This document shows positions 33,978-41,344 of a stretch of 41,344 nucleotides of DNA, in pieces. A program made the translations under genes and the position numbers. This DNA is from Burkholderia sp. H160 (GTDB lineage Bacteria > Pseudomonadota > Gammaproteobacteria > Burkholderiales > Burkholderiaceae). Where the stretch lies: assembly GCA_000173575.1 (NCBI GenBank), contig ABYL01000059.1, positions 1 to 41,344 on the forward strand, written 5' to 3'. Under the pieces are notes generated by a model, which was not told the origin of the DNA, did no database searches, and worked only from the letters and a program-made list of their open reading frames with translations. Position 1 is the first letter of the stretch; the number at the start of each line of letters is the position of its first letter.

Positions 33978-35684
33978 ATGGCGGTAAGCACTGAAAGCGT
34001 GGCGCGCATCGAACAGCCGGACGATCTCGCGGCGTCCGCCACGGAGGGCATGTTGGGCCCCAACCCGTTTGTCGGACTGCGTGCGTGCGACGTTCTCGCC
34101 ACCGCGCAACAGATCGGCGCGCAGGCCTTGCGGCAACCGGCGCTCGTCGTCGAGCAGCAAGCAAAGCTTGCGCACGAGCTGATCGCGGTACTGAGCGGCA
34201 ATGGGCAAGGCACGCCGCCGCCCGGCGACAAGCGCTTCGGCGATTCGGCGTGGCAGGACAATTCGCTGTACCGCATGACGCTGCAAGGGTATTTCGCGTG
34301 GCGTGACGCACTGACCGGGTTCGTCGATCGCTCGGCGCTCGACCCGAGGAGCAAGGAGCGCGCGCAGTTCGTGCTCTCGCTGTGTGCGGACGCGCTGTCG
34401 CCGACCAACACGCTGCTCGGCAACCCGGCGGCCATCAAGAAGATCGTCGATTCCGGCGGCGCGAGTCTGCTGGGCGGATTCAGGAACATCGTGACGGATC
34501 TGCTGAAGAACCAGGGCATGCCGGCCCAGGTCGACAAGACCGCGTTCGAAGTGGGCAAGAACCTCGGCACGTCGCGCGGCGCCGTGGTGTTTCGCAACGA
34601 GGTGCTGGAGTTGATCCAGTACGCGCCGGCGACCACGCAGGTCTACAGCCGTCCACAATTGATCGTGCCGCCGCAGATCAACAAGTTCTATGTGTTCGAT
34701 CTGTCGGAAGGCAAGAGCATCGTCGATTATCTGGTGAAGAACGAGCTCCAGGTCTTCGTGGTGAGCTGGCGCAATCCGACCGCGGCCCAGTCCCACTGGG
34801 ACCTCGGCACCTACGTCGCGGCGCTTCTCGAAGCGATCGCGGCGGTGCGCGATATCACGGGCAGCGACGACGTCAATCTGCACGGCGCGTGTTCCGGCGC
34901 AATGACCATCTCGGCCTTGCTCGGACACCTGGCGAGCCGCGGTGATCAATCGGTGCACGCGGCCTCGTTGATGGTGGCCGTGCTCGACAACACCGCAGAT
35001 TCGCAGCTCGGTCTGTTCGCGACCCCCGAGGCCGTCGCGGCGGCCAAGCAGAACAGCACGTCGCGCGGCGTGCTCGCCGGCGAAGAGATGGGCCGCGTGT
35101 TCGCGTGGCTGAGACCCAACGACCTCGTGTGGAACTACTGGGTCAACAACTATCTGATGGGCAAGACCCCGCCCGCGTTCGACATCCTGTACTGGAACAA
35201 CGACACGACGCGCCTGCCGGCCAGGTTACATGGCCAGTTGCTCGACATTTTCATGGGCAATCTGTTCACGAAACCTGGCGCGCTGAGCGTTCTCGATACG
35301 CCGGTCGACCTGTCCAACGTGACCTGCGACAAGTACGTGGTGGCGGGTATCACCGACCACATCACGCCGTGGAAGGGCGTCTACAGCACTGCCCGGCTAT
35401 TCGGCGGCGACACGCGGTTCGTGCTGAGTTCGAGCGGTCACATCCAGAGTCTGATCAACCCGCCCGGCAATCCGAAGTCGAAGTTCTACCTCAATGCTGA
35501 ACTGCCGTCGAAGGCCGACGCGTGGCTGGCGAGTGCGCAGGCGCACAAGGATTCGTGGTGGAGCGATTGGCGCGACTGGCTGTCCGCGCGCTCCGGCGAG
35601 AAACGCGCCGCGCCGGTTGCGCCCGGCAACGAACGGCATCCGTCGCTCGCCGCCTCACCCGGCACCTACGTCATGGAAGCGTGA
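33978..35684 (+). CDS. phaC: Class II (medium-chain-length) polyhydroxyalkanoate synthase
   Basis: This 568-residue enzyme polymerises (R)-3-hydroxyacyl-CoA. It matches the Pseudomonas class II PhaC pattern by recall (NPFVGLRACDVLATA, FRNEVLELIQYAPAT, VPPQINKFYVFDLS, VFAWLRPNDLVWNYWVNNYLMG, FDILYWNNDTTRLPA, SSSGHIQS and ASPGTYV). The lipase-like box is GACSG with catalytic Cys305, and the other catalytic residues are Asp460 in ITDHITPW and His488 in SSGHIQS. The ATG at 33978 has AGGAA upstream. Class II enzymes favour C6-C14 monomers. A single class II phaC next to a phasin, a PhaZ and a ligase, but no phaC2 or phaD, is unlike the usual Pseudomonas operon. Confidence 0.95.
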   Translation: MAVSTESVARIEQPDDLAASATEGMLGPNPFVGLRACDVLATAQQIGAQALRQPALVVEQQAKLAHELIAVLSGNGQGTPPPGDKRFGDSAWQDNSLYRMTLQGYFAWRDALTGFVDRSALDPRSKERAQFVLSLCADALSPTNTLLGNPAAIKKIVDSGGASLLGGFRNIVTDLLKNQGMPAQVDKTAFEVGKNLGTSRGAVVFRNEVLELIQYAPATTQVYSRPQLIVPPQINKFYVFDLSEGKSIVDYLVKNELQVFVVSWRNPTAAQSHWDLGTYVAALLEAIAAVRDITGSDDVNLHGACSGAMTISALLGHLASRGDQSVHAASLMVAVLDNTADSQLGLFATPEAVAAAKQNSTSRGVLAGEEMGRVFAWLRPNDLVWNYWVNNYLMGKTPPAFDILYWNNDTTRLPARLHGQLLDIFMGNLFTKPGALSVLDTPVDLSNVTCDKYVVAGITDHITPWKGVYSTARLFGGDTRFVLSSSGHIQSLINPPGNPKSKFYLNAELPSKADAWLASAQAHKDSWWSDWRDWLSARSGEKRAAPVAPGNERHPSLAASPGTYVMEA

Positions 35685-35749
35685 CGCATACGACGTGGCG
35701 GCGTTCCGTGCCGCCATCGACTCAACCCGTTTTACCCGGAGAACCAACT

Positions 35750-36187
35750 ATGGAAGCAACCCAGAACCCCAGCTTTTTTGCTGAATACCTGAAGCTTTTC
35801 AAACAGTTCAAGCTGCCCGCCTTTGACGCGAGCGCCATGCTGGAATCACGCCGCAAGGACTTCGAGGCGCTGGCAACCGCCAACACGATGGCGCTGTCAG
35901 GTCTGCAGGCGCTTGGTCTGAAACAGTCGGAGATGCTTGGCGCCGCGATAACGCGACTGCAGTCGCTGGTCGCGCAGCAGAATGGCGCAACAGGCAAGCC
36001 GGCTTCGGCTGCGGCCGCCGGCGAAGCGACGCAGCAGGCGTCGAAAGCATGGCAGAAGGCACTGGCCGACGTGCGGGAACTCGCCGAAACGGCGTACCGT
36101 ATCCACACCGACAGCAATGCAGTGATCACGCGCCGGGTCGCCGAGAACGTCGAGGAACTGAAGGCGATGCTGCGACCTGCCCGTTAA
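35750..36187 (+). CDS. Phasin family protein
   Basis: This 145-residue protein coats PHA granules. It has the phasin pattern: an amphipathic start (FFAEYLKLFKQFKLPAFDASAMLESRRKDFEALATANTMAL), long helices and a basic end (ITRRVAENVEELKAMLRPAR), with an Ala/Gly-rich linker near 80-95. It is of the PhaP/Phasin_2 type, not the PhaF/PhaI type of pseudomonads. The ATG at 35750 follows CCCGGAG. It is between phaC and phaZ in the operon, which supports the assignment. It lacks the C-terminal AAKP-like histone repeats of PhaF. Confidence 0.9.
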   Translation: MEATQNPSFFAEYLKLFKQFKLPAFDASAMLESRRKDFEALATANTMALSGLQALGLKQSEMLGAAITRLQSLVAQQNGATGKPASAAAAGEATQQASKAWQKALADVRELAETAYRIHTDSNAVITRRVAENVEELKAMLRPAR

Positions 36188-36269
36188 GGCAGGGCTGCGG
36201 CAACGGTGGCAACGGCGGCGTCAGACGCCGATTCGACGGCGAGTTATGTTGCGCAGAAGTTCTGTACGG

Positions 36270-37112
36270 ATGAAAGAAATGCATACCACGACCGAGTCTG
36301 TCAGCAGCATGCAAATCCGGATGATCGATCTGGGCGGCCAATTGTTGCGTGTCGGCGTCCGGCAGGGTAGTGACGCGTCGCCGCCGCTCGTCATCTTCAA
36401 CGGTATTGGCGCCAATCTGGAACTGGTCGAGCCTTTCGTCGAAGCACTCGGGGATGTCGGTGTTGTCATTTTCGACGTTCCCGGTGTCGGCGCCTCGCCG
36501 GCGCCTCTCGCGCCGTACCGGTTTTCGACCATTGCGATGCTGACCAACAAGCTGCTGCGGCGGCTTGGTCACGTTGGGCCGGTCGATGTGCTCGGCGTAT
36601 CGTGGGGCGGCGCGCTCGCGCAGCAGTTCGCGCGGCAGTATCCGCAGCGCTGCCGCCGGCTGATTCTCGCCGCGACTTCGCCGGGTGTGCTGATGGTGCC
36701 GGCCAAACTCTCAGTTCTAACGAAGCTGATCGGGCCGCGACGTTATACCGATCCCGACTACCTGCAACGGGTAGGGGCGGAAATCTACGGCGGCGCTTAC
36801 CGGCGCGATCCGGAGCTACTCAGCGAGCACAGCCGCCATATTCAGCCGCCGCGTGGGCGCGGCTATCTGTATCAACTGATGGCCGTATGGGGCTGGACCA
36901 GTCTGCCTTGGCTCTGTACGTTGCGTCAGACGACGCTCGTCATGCATGGCAACGACGATCCGATCGTGCCGTTGGCGAACGCGAAGATTCTTGCGGCGCG
37001 TATCCCCCATGCCGCGCTGTATGTGATCGATGACGGTCATCTGTTCCTGATCACGCGCGCGCAGGAAGTCGGGCCGATCGTGCGTAAGTTCCTTCGCGCG
37101 GAGCAAGGTTGA
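36270..37112 (+). CDS. phaZ: Intracellular medium-chain-length PHA depolymerase
   Basis: This alpha/beta hydrolase of about 280 residues is a close match by recall to Pseudomonas PhaZ: FNGIGANLELVEPF, FDVPGVGASPAPLAPYRF, VLGVSWGGALAQQFA, YGGAYRRDPELL and DDGHLFLITRA. The nucleophile is Ser111 in GVSWGG, and the other catalytic residues are in GNDDPIVPL and DDGHLFL. It mobilises mcl-PHA granules. The start is uncertain: ATG 36270 gives nearly the Pseudomonas length (283), while 36246 and 36279 are possible and none has a clear SD. It is the last gene of the PHA operon. No terminator is clear in the 50 bp before the convergent regulator gene. Confidence 0.93.
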   Translation: MKEMHTTTESVSSMQIRMIDLGGQLLRVGVRQGSDASPPLVIFNGIGANLELVEPFVEALGDVGVVIFDVPGVGASPAPLAPYRFSTIAMLTNKLLRRLGHVGPVDVLGVSWGGALAQQFARQYPQRCRRLILAATSPGVLMVPAKLSVLTKLIGPRRYTDPDYLQRVGAEIYGGAYRRDPELLSEHSRHIQPPRGRGYLYQLMAVWGWTSLPWLCTLRQTTLVMHGNDDPIVPLANAKILAARIPHAALYVIDDGHLFLITRAQEVGPIVRKFLRAEQG

Positions 37113-37163
37113 GCTTGCGCCGTATGCGCGTGGGCGCAACGTGTCTGCTTGCCGGCACGCTCG

Positions 37164-39905
37164 CTAGCCGTTGCGCAGCAGCCCTAACGCTTGCGCGCGC
37201 GACACGGCATGCGCGCGTTTGTCGACTTCGAGCTTCAGGAAAATGCTCTTCACGTGCGATTTGACCGTCTCCGGCGCAATCCCGAGACTGCGCGCGATTT
37301 CCTTGTTCGACTGTCCCTGCGCGATCAAGCCGACAATTTCGCTCTCGCGCGCGCTCAGCGCTTCGCGGTCCGCGTCGCGCTGGGTGTGGCTGGCGGGCTG
37401 ATAGAGAGCGCGCCAGCCGTCGCAAAGCCGCTCGATGTAATTCGCCGCGTCCTTCGTTCGCGCGGGATCGCCCGCAGCGCTGCGAGCAGCGTTGCGCATC
37501 GCCTGCAGCAGCGTTCCGATGCCTGCGCCCTGGTCGAGAATCGACTGGTAGATGCCGGCGGGCGCAGCCACCTTGACGACCTCGCCGAACACCTCGATCG
37601 CCTCGCTCACCTGGCCCGCGCTCATCCACGCGAGCGCGAGCGTGGTGCGCAGGCGTAACGCGAGATAGTCGCCGTGACGGCTTTCGGCGCTGCGCCGCGC
37701 GGCGCTCAGATGGTCGACGGCTTCGCGCGTGCGGCTCTGCGCCATCGCCACGCAGCCGGCGGCGAGCGAGCGATAGTTGTCGATTTCCGCCGACACGGGC
37801 GTCGACGATTGCGGGTCGCGCGCGGCGAGTCCGTCGAGTTGATAAACGCACGCGGCGGCTTCCGTCATTCTTCCTTCGCTGATATGCAGCCGGGTGCGCT
37901 CGACGAGCGCCGCGGCAACGAGACGCCGCCAGCCTCGCCGGTGGCCGAGGTCTTGTGCGTGGTCGAGCAGTGCGTAGGCGTGCGCGGCGTTCGAACGCGC
38001 AATCGCAATCCGGATCAGCAGACGATACGCAATCAGCACGCTGTCCAGCAGGACGGCCGCATCGACGATCGGCATCAGATCGAGCAGAAGCGCTTCAGCT
38101 TCATCGAGGCGGCCTTGCTCGTAGCGGATCTGCGCGAGCATCGGCGCGCACAGCGCGGCCGAGATCGACTGCGGGCCCGAGTAGCGCTCGGCCAGATGCA
38201 TCGAGCGGATGAAATACCGCTCGGCCAGCACGAAGTGCAGCTGCTGCATTTCCGCGTGGCCGAGCAGGCACAGCCGGTACGCCGAGGAGAACACGTTGCG
38301 CTGGTCGTCCTCGATCGAGTAGGGAATCCACGGGGTCGCGTAGAGCGCTTCGAGCCGGCCCGCTTTCCAGTGCGCGAAGCGCACGACATTGGACATGACG
38401 TTGGTGGTCCACGCATCTTCCGACGGTCGATCGAGACAGGCCTGCGCGATTGGCAGCGCGCGTTGCGGGTCGTCCTGCAACGCCGCGAGGACCGCATGGA
38501 TGGCCTGACACTCCCAGCGCATGCGTGCGGTGTCGGGGCCGGCGTCGATTGCGGTGTCGCGCTCGATTGCATCGAGCATCGTCAGCGCGTCGTCGAAGCG
38601 CAATGCCAGCGCCATGCCCCAGGCGATCGCGAGCCTGACGCGCAATTGCCCTCGCATCAGATGTGCGGGGAACTGCCGCTGCCAGCCGAGCAGCGTCAGC
38701 AGATCGCCTTTCGTGACGAGGCTCATCGCGCAGCGGCCCATCAGCGCGATCGCCTCGTCGGTCGCGCCGGCCGCGAGCGCGTGGCGTACCGCGTCCGTCC
38801 ATTGCTCCTGTTGCGTGTACCACTGACACGCGCGGCGATGCAGGTCCGCGACTTCCTGGCGGTACTGCGTTTCGAGCCGCTGGCCCAGGTAGTCGCGCAT
38901 CAGATGGTGATAGCGGAACGCGCGCCCCTCGACGTCCATCGGTTCCAGCAGAAGCTGACGCGCGGCGATCGCCTCCAGCATGCCCTGACTGTTCTCGACG
39001 CCCGTCACTGCTTCGCATAGCGATGCGCTCAGCCGGTCGAGTATCGACGTGCGCAACATAAAGCCGACCATGTCCGACGGCAGATGTTTGAGCATGTCTT
39101 CGAGGTAGGCGGCGAACGGCCTCGATGCGCCCGATGGCGTACCCGCTTGCGCATCGGGCTGGTGTTCCTCGCGTGCCAGCACCGAGGCCGAAATGCGCAG
39201 CGCCGCGGCCCAGCCTTCGGTGCTCGCATAGAGCGACTTGACGGTGGACGTGCCCATGCCTGGGCACTCACGGTCGATGAAGCTCTGTGTTTCGTCGAAA
39301 TTGAAGCGCAGTGCCGCCGCGTCGATTTCCAGCAGTTCGTTGCTGGCCCGCAGGCGGGCGAGCGGCAGCGGGGAATCGCCTCGCGTGCAGACCACCAGAT
39401 GCACATGCGACGGCATGTGCTCGATGAAAAACGCGACCACATCGTGAATGATGGGCAGGCTGATCAGGTGATAGTCGTCGAGGAACAGATAAACCTCGTC
39501 ATCGACTTCGAGCAGCTCGTTGATCAGCGTCGCCACGATCGACTGCGCGGGCACGAGGGACGCCTCGGCCGTCAGGCCGATCGCCGACGCGCCAACGTCG
39601 CCGCACATGTGCCGCAAGGCCTGCGCGAGATAGTGCAGAAAACGGGCGGGCTCGTCGTCGTCCGTGTCGAGCGAGAGCCAGGCCACATGTGCGCCGCTCG
39701 CACGCAGCCGCTCGAGCCACACGAGCGCCAGCGAGGTCTTGCCGAAGCCCGCGGGCGCCTTGATGACGATGAGCCGTTTGTGTTCGGCCTGGGCCGTCAG
39801 TTCGATCAGCCGTGGGCGCTCGATCAACCCGGACGGCAAGCGCGGCGGCACGAGCTTCGTGGCCAGAAGCAGAGAGGGTTTGCCTCGCGCTGTGACGTCG
39901 ATCAT
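37164..39905 (-). CDS. MalT/AlkS-type LuxR-family ATP-dependent regulator
   Basis: This large protein of about 913 residues has an N-terminal ATPase (Walker A APAGFGKTS at about 50-58, Walker B in YLFLDDYHLI), a long helical TPR-like effector region in the middle, and a C-terminal LuxR HTH (LSARESEIVGLIAQGQSNKEIARSLGIAPETVKSHVKSIFLKLEV). This is the MalT/AlkS layout. AlkS of Pseudomonas controls alkane genes including alkK, and this gene faces a PHA operon whose first member is an AlkK-like ligase. The regulator is probably a sensor for a lipid or acid signal. The start is ATG 39905 or an upstream GTG at 39941; neither has a clear SD. Confidence 0.92.
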   Translation of the reverse strand: MIDVTARGKPSLLLATKLVPPRLPSGLIERPRLIELTAQAEHKRLIVIKAPAGFGKTSLALVWLERLRASGAHVAWLSLDTDDDEPARFLHYLAQALRHMCGDVGASAIGLTAEASLVPAQSIVATLINELLEVDDEVYLFLDDYHLISLPIIHDVVAFFIEHMPSHVHLVVCTRGDSPLPLARLRASNELLEIDAAALRFNFDETQSFIDRECPGMGTSTVKSLYASTEGWAAALRISASVLAREEHQPDAQAGTPSGASRPFAAYLEDMLKHLPSDMVGFMLRTSILDRLSASLCEAVTGVENSQGMLEAIAARQLLLEPMDVEGRAFRYHHLMRDYLGQRLETQYRQEVADLHRRACQWYTQQEQWTDAVRHALAAGATDEAIALMGRCAMSLVTKGDLLTLLGWQRQFPAHLMRGQLRVRLAIAWGMALALRFDDALTMLDAIERDTAIDAGPDTARMRWECQAIHAVLAALQDDPQRALPIAQACLDRPSEDAWTTNVMSNVVRFAHWKAGRLEALYATPWIPYSIEDDQRNVFSSAYRLCLLGHAEMQQLHFVLAERYFIRSMHLAERYSGPQSISAALCAPMLAQIRYEQGRLDEAEALLLDLMPIVDAAVLLDSVLIAYRLLIRIAIARSNAAHAYALLDHAQDLGHRRGWRRLVAAALVERTRLHISEGRMTEAAACVYQLDGLAARDPQSSTPVSAEIDNYRSLAAGCVAMAQSRTREAVDHLSAARRSAESRHGDYLALRLRTTLALAWMSAGQVSEAIEVFGEVVKVAAPAGIYQSILDQGAGIGTLLQAMRNAARSAAGDPARTKDAANYIERLCDGWRALYQPASHTQRDADREALSARESEIVGLIAQGQSNKEIARSLGIAPETVKSHVKSIFLKLEVDKRAHAVSRAQALGLLRNG

Positions 39906-39937
39906 TTGAAGTGCAGCTGGATAACGGTACGGGGACC

Positions 39938-40088
39938 TCACTCGATAATACGCCGCGCATCCCGCAACTCGGCCAGTAGTGCTTCACCTGACCCCGAAGG
40001 ACGCACGTCGGCCCGCTCGGCTTGCCCAAGACGCTCGGCGAGGCGCACGACTTCGCCGTTGATCCGGTCGATTTCCGTGGGGCTCAGG
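39938..40088 (-). pseudogene. C-terminal remnant of a ketopantoate-reductase-like gene
   Basis: Directly after the stop of the class II aldolase gene, a short open frame reads LSPTEIDRINGEVVRLAERLGQ and ends at TGA. The pattern PTEIDxxNGEVVRLAERLG is typical of the C-terminal helix of PanE/ApbA reductases, but the rest of the gene is missing and the final residues (AELRDARRIIE) are only loosely similar. It is probably a decayed gene. Confidence 0.45.
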
Positions 40089-40091
40089 CCG

Positions 40092-40859
40092 TTAGTCGGC
40101 AAAGCCGGGGTTGCGGCGATCGAGCCGGCGCAGCAGGCCCGGCCACGCCAGCGCTCCTGGCGTCGCGCCCATCGTCACGACCTGGATCTGCTCCTTGATG
40201 TTGTCGAGAATCGGCTGTGCAATGGGCACGAGCTTGCCGCCACCTGCTTGCGCGCGTATCTGGATCATGCAGGCCGCCTCGAAGAAATACATCGCGACGA
40301 AGGCGTCCGCCGGTGTCTTGCCGACCGTCAGCAGGCCGTGGTTGCGCAGCATCAGATTCGTGTTGTCTCCGAGGTCCTGAACGAGGCGCGGCTTTTCGTC
40401 TTCGTTCAGCGCGATGCCCTCGTAGTCGTGATAGCCGAGCGACGCGAGCACGCCGAGCGACTGCTGCGAGAGCGGCAACAATCCCTCCGCCTGGGCCGAC
40501 ACGGCCACGCCGTTGACCGAGTGCGTGTGCATCACGCACAGCGCGTCTTCGCGTGCCGCATGGATCGCGCTGTGGATCGTGAAGCCGGCCGGATTGACGT
40601 CATACGGCGATTCGCTGACCTCGCGGCCGTCGAGGTCGATCTTGACCAGCGAAGACGCTGTGATTTCGTCGAACATCATGCCGTACGGGTTGATCAGGAA
40701 ATGATGCTCCGGGCCCGGCACGCGCGCCGAGATGTGGGTAAACACCAGATCGTCCCAGCCGAACAGCGCGGTGAGACGGTAGGCGGCGGCGAGATTGACG
40801 CGTGCCTCCCATTCGGCCGGCGAAACGTCGTTCTTCAAACTGGTTGCGGATGTGCTCAC
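40092..40859 (-). CDS. Class II aldolase/adducin-family protein with altered active site
   Basis: This 255-residue protein has the class II aldolase zinc pattern: HTH in VMHTHSVNG, and RNHGLLTVG for the third His. The usual catalytic Glu (in SSEW of fuculose aldolases) is missing: NPAGFTIHSAIH puts Gly at that place. Such variants occur widely in Burkholderiales and often lack an assigned reaction; decarboxylase or lyase activity is possible. The GTG at 40859 follows GGGAG, and it is the best start. The rest matches the family: WDDLVFTHISARVPG, FLINPYGMMFDEI, ADAFVAMYFFEAACMIQ. Confidence 0.88.
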   Translation of the reverse strand: MSTSATSLKNDVSPAEWEARVNLAAAYRLTALFGWDDLVFTHISARVPGPEHHFLINPYGMMFDEITASSLVKIDLDGREVSESPYDVNPAGFTIHSAIHAAREDALCVMHTHSVNGVAVSAQAEGLLPLSQQSLGVLASLGYHDYEGIALNEDEKPRLVQDLGDNTNLMLRNHGLLTVGKTPADAFVAMYFFEAACMIQIRAQAGGGKLVPIAQPILDNIKEQIQVVTMGATPGALAWPGLLRRLDRRNPGFAD

Positions 40860-40969
40860 GTCGATACTCCCTGTTTGAGGATGCGAGTCCACATGATGTG
40901 CGCGAAGCCGTCTGAAATCTGTCGGATACACGACAGGTCGGCCAGTCCTGGCGAGGCTCGGTTCAGACG

Positions 40970-41344
40970 CTAGAGCATGCGCAAATCGTCCGGCGTATCG
41001 ACGTCACGCAAAATGCCCGGATCGTCGACGTCGATACGCGTCAGCGCTTGGGACATCAGCAGTGCTTTCGCGCCAGTGTCGCCGTCCAGCGCGAGCAGCG
41101 CGTCGCGATGCTCGATGCCGAAACCGACCGGATGGCCGCGCTGGCCTTCGTAGAACGGCGCGACGAGCGGCGCGCCGTTGTCGAGCGCACGGGCTACCGC
41201 TTCGATCGTCGGAAGCGCGATGCACGGCATGTCGGCTAGCGCGACGAGCCAGCCCTCGGCGCCGTCGCTCGCCGCGATACCCGCGGCGAGACTCGCGCCC
41301 ATGCCGCGCTCGGCGCTCGCCGCGAACACCACATCGCAGCCGGC
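40970..41344 (-). CDS. MocA-type nucleotidyltransferase, C-terminal part only
   Basis: The gene runs off the right edge; about 124 codons of its C-terminal part are present. The sequence has ASAERGMGASLAAGI, then WLVALADMPCI and GHPVGFG, which are hallmarks of MobA/MocA-type NTP transferases used in molybdenum cofactor maturation. The N-terminal Rossmann G-rich loop is outside the window. MocA proteins usually accompany molybdenum hydroxylases (xanthine dehydrogenase type), so such genes may lie further right. The stop is TAG at 40970. It is upstream of the aldolase gene on the same strand. Confidence 0.88.
   Translation of the reverse strand, partial: AGCDVVFAASAERGMGASLAAGIAASDGAEGWLVALADMPCIALPTIEAVARALDNGAPLVAPFYEGQRGHPVGFGIEHRDALLALDGDTGAKALLMSQALTRIDVDDPGILRDVDTPDDLRML

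Noticed and set aside
32092-34311. A 739-codon open frame antisense to the ligase, MaoC and phaC genes
   Set aside because: It crosses three well-supported genes and has shadow-type composition.
39084-40973. A 629-codon open frame antisense to the regulator and aldolase
   Set aside because: It has shadow composition and no domain; both sense genes are clear.
1-41344. CRISPR arrays, insertion sequences, prophage or tRNA genes
   Set aside because: I found no spaced direct-repeat array, transposase or integrase motif, attachment-site repeat or cloverleaf in the window.

Overview
The window looks like a piece of a Burkholderiaceae genome, most likely Paraburkholderia or a close relative. It has high GC, dense overlapping long reading frames on both strands, many LysR/GntR/LuxR regulators and MFS carriers, and protein sequences that read as typical of that group. 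This assignment is by recall of protein families, not by a database search. I see no rRNA, tRNA, CRISPR array, transposase or phage gene. The content (accessory catabolism, PHA storage, an orphan cell-wall transpeptidase) would suit a secondary chromosome or megaplasmid.

Layout. (1) 1-3106: the start of a secreted Gly-rich protein, an ABC-2 exporter pair, and a LuxR-type quorum-sensing receptor with no luxI nearby. (2) 3289-5580: a decayed AraC regulator, a DUF3830 protein and a GDSL lipoprotein hydrolase. (3) 5666-14350: a CoA-dependent organic-acid module. It holds an OFA-family MFS carrier with its 42-residue partner, an MHS-family carrier, a GntR regulator coupled to a tiny membrane ORF, a ThDP enzyme of the ILVBL/HACL2 type, a formyl-CoA transferase (frc) and a FAH-family enzyme. 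Palindromic TGATATATCA elements lie in front of the ThDP gene, and a related element lies in front of the GntR gene. (4) 14512-21213: a second catabolic block with a small conserved protein, a CbbR-like LysR, an OxlT-like carrier, a second LysR, an aldehyde dehydrogenase and a ketopantoate-reductase-like enzyme. A repeated AT-rich motif (ATAGTTAAAGTTT) ties three of its promoters together. (5) 21380-31411: mostly housekeeping or stand-alone genes (two LysE exporters, a lipoprotein, YigZ, an HCCA isomerase, a GGDEF protein, an orphan class B PBP, a chemoreceptor, a PIG-L deacetylase) plus a possible small RNA at about 28480-28620. (6) 31789-39905: a compact medium-chain PHA operon (acyl-CoA ligase, MaoC hydratase, class II PhaC, phasin, PhaZ), faced by a MalT/AlkS-type regulator. 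(7) 39938-41344: a ketopantoate-reductase remnant, a class II aldolase-like protein lacking the usual catalytic Glu, and the end of a MocA-type nucleotidyltransferase.

How the genes may work together. Blocks 3 and 4 fit oxalate use, but the ThDP enzyme is not a canonical oxalyl-CoA decarboxylase. An alternative is a CoA-recycling 2-hydroxyacid pathway. Frc would move CoA from formyl-CoA to a 2-hydroxyacid, the lyase would release an aldehyde and new formyl-CoA, the aldehyde dehydrogenase would oxidise the aldehyde, and the reductase would feed in 2-oxoacids. Block 6 would activate fatty acids, hydrate enoyl-CoA, polymerise (R)-3-hydroxyacyl-CoA and mobilise the polymer, with regulation unlike the PhaD/PhaF/PhaI system of pseudomonads.
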